Source of the DNA: Kitasatospora arboriphila | Lineage (GTDB): Bacteria; Actinomycetota; Actinomycetes; Mycobacteriales; Mycobacteriaceae | NCBI RefSeq assembly: GCF_000717275.1 | Contig: NZ_JNYV01000005.1 | Span: 186,001-250,000 of the forward strand | Reading direction: 5' to 3' | DNA: 64,000 nucleotides | Shown here: piece by piece, positions 27,763 through 36,294 of the stretch | How positions within the stretch are numbered: position 1 is the stretch's first letter | Layout: every line of letters starts with the position of its first letter | Position numbers and translations under genes: made by a program | The notes under the pieces: model-generated | Database searches by the model: none | The model's input: the letters and a program-made list of their open reading frames with translations, nothing else | Told to the model about the DNA's origin: nothing

Positions 27763-28610
27763 CAGTTCGCCTCCTCACGGCGCGAGGTCCAGCGGCCGAG
27801 TACTCGCAGGACGAGCAGCACGACAAAGGCGATCAGCAGCAGGGCCACCGATACCGCGGCGGCATCAACTGGTGAGTCGATCTCGAGTTGCTGCTGGATG
27901 TATTGCGACGCCACCTGGGTGTCGCCGGGGATGTTGCCGCCGATCAGCACAACCGAACCGAACTCGCCGATGGCGCGGGTGAAGGCCAGACCTGCACCCG
28001 AGAGCACCGCCGGAGCCAGTGACGGGAAGATGATCCGCCACCAGATGGTCCAGTTGCCTGCGCCCAGAGACGCGGCTGCTTCTTCGACCTCTTTGTCGAT
28101 CTCGATCAGCACGGGCTGCACCTGACGGACGACAAACGGCAACGTGACGAAGGTCAGCGCGATCACCAGTGCCGGGCGGGTCGCGTTGAGTTCGATGTCG
28201 ATCGGACTGCTCGGTCCGTACAGGGAGAGCAGTACGAGGCTGGCGACGATGGTGGGGAGCGCGAACGGCAGATCGATGAGCGAGTTGACGATTCGCTTGC
28301 CCGGGAACTCGTCCCGGACCAGGACCCAGGCCACGATGGTGCCCATCACCACGTTGATCAGTGCCACGAGCAGTGAGACGAGGACCGTCACCTTCAGGGC
28401 GTCGACCGCGCCGTCGTCGCTGACGGCGGCCCAGAATCCACTCCAACCGTCGTCGAACGCCTCACTGGTGATCGCGGCGAGCGGCAGGAGCACGATGATG
28501 CTCAACCACAGACCGGCGATACCGATGCTGAGCGGCCCGACGCTGCCCCATCCTCGCTTGGGTGGACCTGATGAAGCGGGTGGCTTCAACGGCGTCACTG
28601 TGGCGGTCAT
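27762..28610 (-). CDS. cysT: Sulfate ABC transporter permease CysT
   Basis: A 282-residue permease, partner of CysW. Six hydrophobic segments are seen, with an EAA-type loop (EEAAASLGAGNWTIWWRI). A short proline/glycine-rich cytoplasmic N-terminus precedes the first segment at about 25-48. The ATG at 28610 overlaps the subI stop, and its own stop is joined to the cysW start, so the whole transporter is translationally coupled. Confidence 0.95.
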   Translation of the reverse strand: MTATVTPLKPPASSGPPKRGWGSVGPLSIGIAGLWLSIIVLLPLAAITSEAFDDGWSGFWAAVSDDGAVDALKVTVLVSLLVALINVVMGTIVAWVLVRDEFPGKRIVNSLIDLPFALPTIVASLVLLSLYGPSSPIDIELNATRPALVIALTFVTLPFVVRQVQPVLIEIDKEVEEAAASLGAGNWTIWWRIIFPSLAPAVLSGAGLAFTRAIGEFGSVVLIGGNIPGDTQVASQYIQQQLEIDSPVDAAAVSVALLLIAFVVLLVLRVLGRWTSRREEAN

Positions 28611-29746
28611 ACCTTGCCTCCGGCGTCGTAGATCTCGGTGATTGCCCCGGAGGTGCCGAACAGCGCTTTGTCCACTGCCGGCCAGCCTTTGAGGTCTTTA
28701 CCTTTGTTCTTCGCGGCAGTGCCCTCGCCGAGGACCTTGCCCAATTCGCTGATCGTCCACAGTTTGGTGATCACACCGGGGAACAGATCCTTGGTCTCCT
28801 CGATGACCGTCGGGTCGACGGGACGGAAACCCTGCTGCGCCCAGAGCCGTTGCGCCGGTGGGGTGAACAGATAGCTAACGAAGGCGTTGGCCGCCTCCTT
28901 CTCCTTGCTGAAGTTCACCACTGCGACCGGGTTCTCGATCTTGAACGTCTCGGGTGGAATGACGTAGTCGACGCGCTGCCCCGGCTTGGCGGTGGGGTTC
29001 TGGTTCTTGAGGAAGATCGCCTCGTTCTCGTAGCTGATCAGCACATCGCCTTGACCCTGCTCGAATGCGGTGGTCGCCTCACGGCCGGACTTGGGCTGTA
29101 CCCGGGTGTGGTCGCGGACGAGTTCGGCCACGTAGTCCAGCCCGGCTTGCTCGTTCAGCCCACCGTTGCTCTTCGCGGCGAACGGTGCCAGCAGATTCCA
29201 TTTGGCCGATCCCGAACTACCGGGGTTCGGGGTGACAACCTGGACACCGGGCTTCAAGAGGTCGTCCCAGGTACGAATGTTCTTCGGATTTCCCTCGCGG
29301 ACCACGAGCGCGACCACGGACCCGAACGGGGTACTGCCGTTGGGGTACTGCTCGGCCCAGTCCTTGTCCACCACCCCTTCTTTCACGAGGCGGGTGATGT
29401 CGGGTGCGACAGAGAAGTTGACGACATCGGCCGGGACGCGGCGGGCGACCTTACGTGACTGGTCGCCGGACGCGCCGTACGACTGCGAGAAGCCGATGCC
29501 CTTGCCCTCCTCGGTGTCGCGGAAGGCCGGGATGATCGCGTCATAGCCGATCTTCGGCACCGCGTACGCGAAGAGGTTGAGGTGCCGTGAACCGCTGGAG
29601 ATGTCCTGGCCGCCGGGCTCGTCGGTGGAACCGCCGCCGCAGGCCGAGAGCACCAGCGCGGACACGGTCAGCATGGTGAGGATCCCGGCCGACGATCTCC
29701 GAGCGCGCCTTCGCGTACTCGTTCGGCGGGAGAGACGGAAAAGCAC
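28607..29746 (-). CDS. subI: Sulfate-binding lipoprotein
   Basis: Extracytoplasmic binding protein that delivers sulfate to CysTWA. The 379-residue precursor starts at GTG 29746 with AAGGGGAC about 8 nt upstream. A basic N-terminus and hydrophobic stretch lead to the lipobox LSAC with Cys36 as the lipid anchor. The mature part shows family segments such as ADVVNFSVAPDITRL and GSSGSAKWNLLAP, typical of sulfate/thiosulfate-binding proteins. First structural gene of the transporter operon, behind a cysteine-containing leader peptide. Confidence 0.95.
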   Translation of the reverse strand: MLFRLSRRTSTRRRARRSSAGILTMLTVSALVLSACGGGSTDEPGGQDISSGSRHLNLFAYAVPKIGYDAIIPAFRDTEEGKGIGFSQSYGASGDQSRKVARRVPADVVNFSVAPDITRLVKEGVVDKDWAEQYPNGSTPFGSVVALVVREGNPKNIRTWDDLLKPGVQVVTPNPGSSGSAKWNLLAPFAAKSNGGLNEQAGLDYVAELVRDHTRVQPKSGREATTAFEQGQGDVLISYENEAIFLKNQNPTAKPGQRVDYVIPPETFKIENPVAVVNFSKEKEAANAFVSYLFTPPAQRLWAQQGFRPVDPTVIEETKDLFPGVITKLWTISELGKVLGEGTAAKNKGKDLKGWPAVDKALFGTSGAITEIYDAGGKV

Positions 29747-29819
29747 GGTTGTGTCCCCTTGTTTCAGGTCGGATGTGTTCGAGTCGAATCAGCGCAGGGC
29801 AATGCCCCGGAAAACGTGT

Positions 29820-29909
29820 TCAGCGACAGAGCGCGTCGAAAACGCAGCGGTAATCGACCGCGAACAACGCCAGGGTGTGGCGTACGCGGTAACCGACGGC
29901 TGCAGACAT
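29820..29909 (-). CDS. Cysteine-containing leader peptide upstream of the sulfate transporter operon
   Basis: A 29-codon frame from ATG 29909 to a TGA at 29820-29822, starting MSAAVGYRVRHT and ending VDYRCVFDALCR. Cysteine codons are at positions 22 and 28, the second only one codon before the last. It lies 73 nt before subI. The C-terminal half (VDY-R-C...ALC) resembles the leader peptide in front of sirA (IDLKRVC...AFC). There is no ribosome site, but a -10-like TAGTCT ends 7 nt before the ATG, so it is probably translated from a leaderless transcript. A small hairpin (29796-29808) follows. Likely role: cysteine-responsive attenuation (inference). Confidence 0.68.
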   Translation of the reverse strand: MSAAVGYRVRHTLALFAVDYRCVFDALCR

Positions 29910-29916
29910 AGGCCGA

Positions 29917-29944
29917 AGACTAGCAGGATGAATTGGTCGGCAAA
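29917..29944 (-). promoter_or_regulatory. Candidate promoter for leaderless transcription of the subI leader peptide
   Basis: On the minus strand TTTGCC (29944-29939) and TAGTCT (29922-29917) are spaced by 16 bp. The -10 ends 7 nt before the leader-peptide ATG at 29909, so transcription could start at or near the A of the ATG. Leaderless messages are common in mycobacteria and relatives. The hexamers are weak matches, so confidence is limited. Confidence 0.4.
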
Positions 29945-29975
29945 CTCACCAAAAGAGGGCCGGATGAGCCCCTGC

Positions 29976-30053
29976 TCAGCCGAGCAACAACCAGGCCACC
30001 ACTACCAACAGGATCAAACCGATCAGGGCCATCGTGACCTTCGAGCGCGGCAT
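29976..30053 (-). CDS. 25-residue single-pass membrane peptide
   Basis: A short frame starting at ATG 30053 (MPRSKVTMALIGLILLVVVA and ending WLLLG). A basic N-terminus is followed by one continuous hydrophobic helix that runs to the C-terminus. The start overlaps the stop of the upstream small membrane protein (TGATG), which supports real, coupled translation. No function is recognised. Confidence 0.5.
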   Translation of the reverse strand: MPRSKVTMALIGLILLVVVAWLLLG

Positions 30054-30244
30054 CAGTGTTCTCCGGAATCGGATTCGGTGGACTCGCGCCGGTCGACAAC
30101 CCGAAATGAGGTGTCTACCAGCAGATTCATCAGATAGGACAGACCGATGGCCAGCGGTACGACCACCGCGGCGCAGACAAGAATCTGGGGGACGAACGAC
30201 AACGACGTCAGCCACTCCTCGACGCCGTCCCACCACGTTGTCAT
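30053..30244 (-). CDS. Small conserved membrane protein (Rv2401A-like position)
   Basis: A 63-residue protein from ATG 30244 (MTTWWDGVEEWLTSLSF), with GGTGGA about 5 nt upstream; a GTG at 30256 could add four residues. One or two hydrophobic segments (VPQILVCAAVVVPLAIGLSY and onwards) are followed by a charged acidic tail ending SDSGEH. It sits between subI and the trehalase gene, where M. tuberculosis has the small membrane protein Rv2401A. Function unknown. Coupled to the 25-residue peptide downstream. Confidence 0.65.
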   Translation of the reverse strand: MTTWWDGVEEWLTSLSFVPQILVCAAVVVPLAIGLSYLMNLLVDTSFRVVDRRESTESDSGEH

Positions 30245-30400
30245 CGCATCCACCACAACAGCCTAGCCCGACGACTTTTGTTCACCGTGATTCAAAATCG
30301 GCCAGGACTGTGTTCGGTGGAGTCGGACGCTGTGCGGCTCGCCCCTACGAGTATCGCTGCATCGGTGGCATGGGGCATCGCGCAACCGCATGATAGAGCG

Positions 30401-32413
30401 ATGACAACCCCAACCGAGGGCAGCAGCATCTCTGACCTCACCGGCAACACAGCGGTCCCCCGCCCGCATGTGAGCCATTCCGCCCTCAGCGGCGCGGCCC
30501 CCCATCAGTCCGCTCCAGTGGTGCAATCTGCGTTCCCACCCATCGGTGACTACGCCTTCTTGTCCGATTGCGAAACCAATTGCCTGATCGCCCGGAACGG
30601 ATCGGTGGAGTGGATGTGCGTTCCGCGGCCGGACTCCCCCAGTGTGTTCGGGGCGGTGCTCGACCGTAGTGCCGGACATTTCAAACTGGCCCCTTACGGG
30701 GTGAACGTCCCCGTCGACCGGCGGTACCTTCCGGGAAGCCTGATGGTGGAGACCACCTGGCAGACCGATACGGGTTGGTTGATCGTGCGCGACGCACTGG
30801 TGATGGGACCGTGGCACGACAACGATGCCCGCTCCCGCACCCACAAGCGGACACCTACCGACTGGGACGCCGAACACATCTTGCTGCGGACCGTGCGGTG
30901 CGTGAACGGCACCGTCGAATTGGCGATGAGCTGCGAGCCGGCATTCGACTACCACAAGGGTGGCACGAAGTGGGAGTACTCCGGGCCCGCGTACGGAGAG
31001 GCTATAGCCACCGCAACCGGTGTGACCGGCGACTTCCCGGCACTCAAACTCACCACCAATCTCAAGATCGGCCTCGAAGGTCGTGAGGCCCGGGCCCGCA
31101 CCCGGATGACCGAGGGAAGCGAGATCTTCGTCGCCCTGAGCTGGGGTAGTCCTCCCGCCCCGCAGACCTGGGAAGATGCGGCCCAGATGATGTGGGAGAC
31201 CTCCGAATCCTGGCGGCAGTGGATCAACGTCGGCAGCTTCCCCGACCACCCGTGGCGAAATCATCTGCAGCGCAGCGCACTGACCCTCAAAGGGCTCACC
31301 TACTCGCCCACCGGTGCACTCTTGGCCGCTGCGACCACCTCGTTGCCGGAAACACCCAAGGGCGAACGCAATTGGGACTACCGCTACGCGTGGGTTCGCG
31401 ACTCCACATTCGCCCTGTGGGGCCTGTACACCTTGGGCTTGGACCGTGAGGCCGGCGATTTCTTCTCGTTCATCGCCGATGTGTCGGGAGCAACGAACGG
31501 CGAGCACCATCCCCTCCAGGTCATGTACGGGGTGGGCGGCGAGCGGACTCTCGAGGAATCCGAGCTCAATCACTTGTCCGGTTACGACGGGGCACGCCCG
31601 GTGCGGATCGGCAACGGCGCCTACAACCAGTCACAGCACGACATCTGGGGCACGATGCTCGACTCGGTCTACCTGAACACGAAGACCACCGAAACTGTCT
31701 CGGAGACATTGTGGCCGGTGTTGAAGGCACAGGTCGAAGAAGCCATCAAACATTGGCGCCACCCCGACCGCGGGATCTGGGAGGTGCGTGGCGAACCGCA
31801 GCACTTCACCTCGTCGAAGGTGATGTGCTGGATCGCACTCGACCGGGGGGCCAAACTGGCTGCCATCCACGGTGAGACGTCGTACGCCAAGACGTGGGCC
31901 GAGAAGGCTCAGGAGATCAAGGCCGACATCCTCGAGTTCGGGGTCAACGACCGCGGGATCTTCACCCAGCGCTACGGCAGCGACGCCCTGGACGCATCTC
32001 TCCTGCTCGTGCCGTTGCTGAGGTTCCTGCCCGCCGAGGACCCGCGCGTGCGCAACACTGTGCTCGCGATCGCCGACGAACTGAGCGAGAACGGTCTGGT
32101 GCTCCGGTACCGGGTGGAGGAGACAGACGACGGCTTGTCCGGCGAAGAGGGCTCGTTCACCATCTGTTCCTTCTGGCTGGTGTCCGCCCTGGTGGAGATC
32201 GGTGAGCTGCCGCGGGCAAAAGCCTTGTGCGAGCGTCTGTTGTCGTTCGCGAGTCCGCTGAAGCTCTACGCCGAAGAGATCGAGCCCACCACCGGCCGCC
32301 AGCTCGGCAACTTCCCGCAGGCCTTCACTCACCTGGCGTTGATCAATGCGGTGATGCACGTGATCAGGGCCGAGGAAGCTCAGGGCCACGGGATGTTCAT
32401 CCCCGCCAACTGA
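30401..32413 (+). CDS. treH: GH15-family trehalase
   Basis: A 670-residue glycoside hydrolase family 15 protein, orthologous by position and length to the mycobacterial trehalase Rv2402, which hydrolyses trehalose to two glucoses. The N-terminal beta-sandwich begins near 47 (PIGDYAFLSDCETNCLIARNG) and the (alpha/alpha)6 barrel contains ERNWDYRYAWVRDST near 345 and GAYNQSQHDIWG. The first ~45 residues are a low-complexity extension. ATG at 30401 is chosen because the upstream open frame has no ribosome site. Trehalose is a compatible solute and mycolate carrier in this group, so this enzyme may recycle it. Confidence 0.88.
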   Translation: MTTPTEGSSISDLTGNTAVPRPHVSHSALSGAAPHQSAPVVQSAFPPIGDYAFLSDCETNCLIARNGSVEWMCVPRPDSPSVFGAVLDRSAGHFKLAPYGVNVPVDRRYLPGSLMVETTWQTDTGWLIVRDALVMGPWHDNDARSRTHKRTPTDWDAEHILLRTVRCVNGTVELAMSCEPAFDYHKGGTKWEYSGPAYGEAIATATGVTGDFPALKLTTNLKIGLEGREARARTRMTEGSEIFVALSWGSPPAPQTWEDAAQMMWETSESWRQWINVGSFPDHPWRNHLQRSALTLKGLTYSPTGALLAAATTSLPETPKGERNWDYRYAWVRDSTFALWGLYTLGLDREAGDFFSFIADVSGATNGEHHPLQVMYGVGGERTLEESELNHLSGYDGARPVRIGNGAYNQSQHDIWGTMLDSVYLNTKTTETVSETLWPVLKAQVEEAIKHWRHPDRGIWEVRGEPQHFTSSKVMCWIALDRGAKLAAIHGETSYAKTWAEKAQEIKADILEFGVNDRGIFTQRYGSDALDASLLLVPLLRFLPAEDPRVRNTVLAIADELSENGLVLRYRVEETDDGLSGEEGSFTICSFWLVSALVEIGELPRAKALCERLLSFASPLKLYAEEIEPTTGRQLGNFPQAFTHLALINAVMHVIRAEEAQGHGMFIPAN

Positions 32414-32415
32414 AC

Positions 32416-32480
32416 CCGATGATGTGCGGTTCTGGCGACGAAACCGCCAGGTCGGCACCGCCAGAACCCCACATCATCGG
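32416..32480. terminator. Long inverted repeat between treH and aldo/keto reductase
   Basis: CCGATGATGTG + GGTTCTGGCG (32416-32437, one unpaired C between) pairs with CGCCAGAACC + CACATCATCGG (32459-32480): 21 base pairs with a single C/C mismatch and a 21-nt loop. Within the left arm and loop a second hairpin is possible (CTGGCG with CGCCAG), so two exclusive structures exist. It lies between convergent genes and probably terminates both; there is no T-tract. Confidence 0.65.
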
Positions 32481-32494
32481 AGATGTTGCGGCGA

Positions 32495-33529
32495 TCAGAC
32501 CATCGGCGGGTTGAGTCGGGCGAACCCCTCCTGCCGGTGATACGGAAAGTAGGGGTAGGGCGCCTCGCGAACACTGACCGCATCGAGCCGGGCGATCTGT
32601 TCGGCGTCGAGGCGCCAACCCACAGCACCCAGGTTGTCGCGGAGCTGCTGCTCGTTGCGAGCGCCGACGATCACCGAGGAGACGGTGGGTCGGCGCAACA
32701 ACCAGTTGAGAGCGACCTGCGCGACCGTGTGCCCGGTCTCGGCTGCGATGTCAGAGAGCGCATCGACGATGTCGAAGAGCAGCTCGTCGTCGACGGGCGG
32801 GCCCGCATCGGCGGTCGCGTGCAACCGGCTTCCCTCCGGCAGGGGTTCGCCACGTCGGATACGGCCGGTCAGTCTGCCCCAGCCGAGTGGGCTCCACACG
32901 ATGGCGCCGACGCCTTCGTCAGCCGCGAGCGGCATCAGCTCCCATTCGTAGTCCCGCCCGACCAGCGAGTAGTAGACCTGGTGCGCGACGTACCGCGAAT
33001 AGCGTTGGTGGTCAGCAATTCCGAGAGACTTCATCAGTTGCCACCCCGAAAAGTTCGAGACACCCGTGTACCGGATCTTGCCCTGCTGCTGAAGGAGGTC
33101 GAGGGTGCTGAGCACCTCGTCGATCGGCGTCCTCGAGTCGTAGGCGTGCAGCTGGAACAGATCGATCCGGTCGGTCCGCAGCCGCGTGAGCGCGCGCTCG
33201 ACGGCACCGATCAACCGCGATCGCGACGACCCGTGGTCGGACGGCCCGTCTCCCATCGGCAAGCTCGCCTTGGTGGAGATGAGCACATCGTCTCGGCGAC
33301 CTTCGATCGCCGCGCCCAGAACCTCCTCCGAGGCTCCGGCGGAGTAGACGTCTGCTGTGTCGAAGAGGGTGATACCCGCCTCCAGACACACGTCGACGAT
33401 TCTCCGGGCCTGGGTGACATCGGTGTCGCCCCAAGCTCCGAAGAGTTCGCCCGCGCCGCCGAATGTGCCTGCGCCGAAACTCAGTTCGGACACCACCAGG
33501 CCTGAATTGCCCACGCGCCGATAATCCAC
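32495..33529 (-). CDS. Aldo/keto reductase
   Basis: A 344-residue NADPH-dependent oxidoreductase of the aldo/keto reductase superfamily, closest in look to YhdN/KCNAB-like members. The catalytic tetrad is visible: Asp and Tyr in FDTADVYSAG, Lys in STKAS, and His in FQLHAYD. GTG start at 33529 with GGAGG 6 nt upstream. Divergent from a TetR gene; two similar operator-like repeats lie between them, one directly over the promoter/ribosome site side of this gene. Substrate unknown. Confidence 0.9.
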   Translation of the reverse strand: MDYRRVGNSGLVVSELSFGAGTFGGAGELFGAWGDTDVTQARRIVDVCLEAGITLFDTADVYSAGASEEVLGAAIEGRRDDVLISTKASLPMGDGPSDHGSSRSRLIGAVERALTRLRTDRIDLFQLHAYDSRTPIDEVLSTLDLLQQQGKIRYTGVSNFSGWQLMKSLGIADHQRYSRYVAHQVYYSLVGRDYEWELMPLAADEGVGAIVWSPLGWGRLTGRIRRGEPLPEGSRLHATADAGPPVDDELLFDIVDALSDIAAETGHTVAQVALNWLLRRPTVSSVIVGARNEQQLRDNLGAVGWRLDAEQIARLDAVSVREAPYPYFPYHRQEGFARLNPPMV

Positions 33530-33541
33530 GATCTACCTCCT

Positions 33542-33609
33542 TAACGGAACATCTGTTCCTTTAGTGACGGTAGCACGACAGATCGGTTAATGAAACGGCG
33601 TTCCCGTTA
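33542..33609. promoter_or_regulatory. Two related operator-like repeats in the AKR/TetR divergent region
   Basis: Site 1 (33542-33563) contains the perfect palindrome GGAACA-TC-TGTTCC flanked by TAAC and TTTA. Site 2 (33588-33609) reads TAATGAAACGGCGTTCCCGTTA and matches site 1 at 14 of 22 positions with the same TAA...TTA borders. Site 1 lies just upstream of the reductase, site 2 runs to 10 bp before the tetR ATG and overlaps its probable -10 (TACACT). Likely binding sites of the adjacent TetR. Confidence 0.55.
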
Positions 33610-33619
33610 CACTCATGGC

Positions 33620-34225
33620 ATGACTGAGCCAGGGATGGTCAGACCAGGCGGCCGAACGGCGGCGGTCCGCGCTTCGGTTCTCCGTGCGACCGGAGATGTA
33701 CTCGCCGAATCAGGCCTACCCGGCCTCGACCTCAGCGACGTGGCCAGTCGTGCCGGTGTGGGCAAGACCACCGTGTATCGCCGGTGGGGTTCGGCGCCCG
33801 GCCTGGTGGCAGACCTGTTGTCGGAGATGGCCGCCGAATCCGTGCCGCGGGCAGACACCGGCACCCTGTCCGCCGACCTGCACGCCAATGCCGCACTGGT
33901 GCGAAAGACCCTGTCGGACAAGCGTCAAGGTCCGTTGTTCAAGGCGATCATCGCGGCGGCGACCTGCGACGCGCGCACCGCCGACGCACTGGCGCATTTC
34001 TACGACACCCGCGTCGCCGAATGGGCACCGTGTGTACTCGACGGGATCGCCCGTGGAGAAGCGCCCGCCGGCACCGACGCCACAACTGCGATCCGGCAGG
34101 TGTCAGCACCGCTCTACTATCAGTTCCTCACCTCGACAAGGCCACTGAAGAAGGTCGATGCCGAACGCGCCGCCGAGTCGGCACTGGCCGCGATCGCGGC
34201 GGGCGTGCTGGTCTCAGGCCGGTAG
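33620..34225 (+). CDS. TetR-family repressor
   Basis: A 201-residue repressor starting at ATG 33620. The helix-turn-helix reads LDLSDVASRAGVGKTTVYRRWG (about 37-58), and the C-terminal domain is of the TetR_C type with LVRKTLSDKRQGPLFKAII. The start lies about 7 nt after a TACACT hexamer, suggesting a leaderless message. Divergent from the aldo/keto reductase, its probable target. The 3' end overlaps the convergent peptidase gene by 12 bp. Confidence 0.88.
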   Translation: MTEPGMVRPGGRTAAVRASVLRATGDVLAESGLPGLDLSDVASRAGVGKTTVYRRWGSAPGLVADLLSEMAAESVPRADTGTLSADLHANAALVRKTLSDKRQGPLFKAIIAAATCDARTADALAHFYDTRVAEWAPCVLDGIARGEAPAGTDATTAIRQVSAPLYYQFLTSTRPLKKVDAERAAESALAAIAAGVLVSGR

Positions 34226-36244
34226 CAGACCGCGCCGACGCAGCAGGGGTTCGATCTCGGCGGGACGGCCCAGGAGTTCCTGGTGCGCGGCAATGGGATC
34301 AACGCTGTCGCCTCGAGAAAGCGTTGTCTCGGCGAACCGGGCCCCCAGATCCGAAGACAGGCCACCGCCGGAGAGGAACCACTGTTCGGTTTCGGCGTCG
34401 AGGACCTCGGACCAGATGTACGAGTAGTAGCCGGCCGAATATCCGCCGCCGAAGATGTGATTGAAGTAGGCGCTGCGGTATCGCGGCGGGATGAGGTCGG
34501 CCGCGGCACCGGCGTTGGCCAGTGCCGCCTTCTCGAAGGCCTCGACGTCGTCGATGTCATCCTCGACGGTCACCCGATGCCAGGCCATGTCGAGGATCGC
34601 GGCCGCCAGGTACTCGATGGTGCCGTGCGCCGACTCGACGTCCGCGCTTGCCCTGGCGGCCTCGGCGAGGTCATCAGGGATGGGTTGTCCGGTCTCGTGG
34701 TGTTTTGCGTACTGTCGCAACACCTCTGGGTGCAGCGCCCACATCTCGTTCACCTGTGACGGGAACTCGACGAAGTCCCGAGGGACCGATGTTCCCGATT
34801 GCGACGGGTACCGCACCGCCGACAGCAAGCCGTGCAGTGCGTGTCCGAACTCGTGGAACAGTGTGGTGAGCTGGTCCATGGTGAGCAGGCACTTCTCACC
34901 TTCATCGGGTTTTGTCAGATTGAGTACGTTCACGATCACCGGACGGGACTCGAGGAGCAAGCTCTGATCGATGAAGTTGTTCATCCAGGCGCCGCCCCGC
35001 TTGCTCGGACGGGCGAAGAAGTCGCCGAGGAACAATCCGATCGAGGTGTTGGTGCGGTCGAACACCTGCCAGACGCGGACATCAGGGTGATACGTGGGCA
35101 CGTTGTCCAACTCGACGAACCGCAGACCATAGAGTCGGCCGGCCGCGTAGAACACTCCATTGGCAAGCGCGCTGTCGAGTTCGAGGTAGTCCGACAGCCC
35201 GCTCAACGAGACCGCCGCACGCTGTTCTTCCTGCCGCGCAAGCCAATACGTGAGATCCGCCGGACCTATGTCGGTGCCGACGGTCTCGGTGATGGTGGTG
35301 AGCTCGCGCCCCCCTGCCCGCATGGCCGACGCGATCAGGTCTCTCAGCAGTTCCTCGACGGCCTCGGGGCTCGGAGCGGTCTCTTCCGCGATCACGTACT
35401 CGGCGTGGTCGCGATAACCCAGTAGACGTGCCCGTTCGGCACGAAGACGGACGATGTCGAGGATGAGTGCCCGGGTGTCGTTGTTGTTGTCACGCGAACA
35501 GCGGTTCACCGACGCCTCGTACAGCCGGATCCGGGTGTCGCGATCCTCCAGCACGGCGAGAGCGGATTGGCTCGACGGCAATTCGAGGGTGAGGAGGTAC
35601 CCGGTGTCGTGTCCTGCATCCTGCGCGGCGCGGCGCGCAGCCGCGATCTGGCCGTCGGACAAACCGGCGAGCTTGCCCACGTCGTCGACGAGCACCGCAG
35701 AGTCGTTGCTGTCGTTCAGTATTCGCTGACCGAACTCGGTCGTGAGGGTGGCAAGGCGCTCGGAGATCTGCCGCATCCGGGCCTGGCCGTCGGCGTCGAG
35801 ACCGGCCCCGGCGCGGATCGCGTCGCGATGGCGCCGTTCGAGCAAACGCAGCGATGGCTCGTCCAGACCGAGGCCTTCGCGGGTCTGGAACAACGTGTCG
35901 ATCCTGGCGAACAAACCGGCGTGCAGTGCGATGGCGTTGCCGTGCGCGGTGAGCTTCGGTGCGAGCTCGGTGGCGATCGCATTGCGCTTGGGGTTGGTGT
36001 CGGCACCGGTGAGGTTGAAGAAGATGCCTGCCGCCCGCGCCAGCGCCTGCCCGCTGCGTTCGAGTGCCTCGATGGTGTTGGCGAAGGTCGGTTCGGCGCG
36101 AGCGCCGGCGATCTTCTCCACCTCACGCAGGTGCTCGGCCATCGCCTCGTCGAAGGCGGGCACGAAGTCGTCGTCGGTGAACGACGGGAAGTCGGGCAGA
36201 CCGTGCAGATGGGGACTTCGGGCCAGGACCGGGTTAGAGGGCAT
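34214..36244 (-). CDS. dcp: M3-family oligopeptidase (peptidyl-dipeptidase Dcp-like)
   Basis: A 676-residue zinc metallopeptidase. The HExxH motif (HEFGHALHGL) is at about 463-467, followed by the third ligand region (ASADVESAHGTIEYLA). Length and the C-terminal HIFGGGYSAGYYSYIWSEVLDAE stretch are typical of the Dcp/oligopeptidase A group that trims short cytoplasmic peptides. No signal peptide. It overlaps the convergent tetR by 12 bp and stands 50 bp upstream of nothing coupled, so it is probably monocistronic. Confidence 0.93.
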   Translation of the reverse strand: MPSNPVLARSPHLHGLPDFPSFTDDDFVPAFDEAMAEHLREVEKIAGARAEPTFANTIEALERSGQALARAAGIFFNLTGADTNPKRNAIATELAPKLTAHGNAIALHAGLFARIDTLFQTREGLGLDEPSLRLLERRHRDAIRAGAGLDADGQARMRQISERLATLTTEFGQRILNDSNDSAVLVDDVGKLAGLSDGQIAAARRAAQDAGHDTGYLLTLELPSSQSALAVLEDRDTRIRLYEASVNRCSRDNNNDTRALILDIVRLRAERARLLGYRDHAEYVIAEETAPSPEAVEELLRDLIASAMRAGGRELTTITETVGTDIGPADLTYWLARQEEQRAAVSLSGLSDYLELDSALANGVFYAAGRLYGLRFVELDNVPTYHPDVRVWQVFDRTNTSIGLFLGDFFARPSKRGGAWMNNFIDQSLLLESRPVIVNVLNLTKPDEGEKCLLTMDQLTTLFHEFGHALHGLLSAVRYPSQSGTSVPRDFVEFPSQVNEMWALHPEVLRQYAKHHETGQPIPDDLAEAARASADVESAHGTIEYLAAAILDMAWHRVTVEDDIDDVEAFEKAALANAGAAADLIPPRYRSAYFNHIFGGGYSAGYYSYIWSEVLDAETEQWFLSGGGLSSDLGARFAETTLSRGDSVDPIAAHQELLGRPAEIEPLLRRRGLLPA

Positions 36245-36294
36245 GGCCCGATGGTACTGCGGTGCTTGACTTTCGGTCCTGATTCCCTCCGGCC

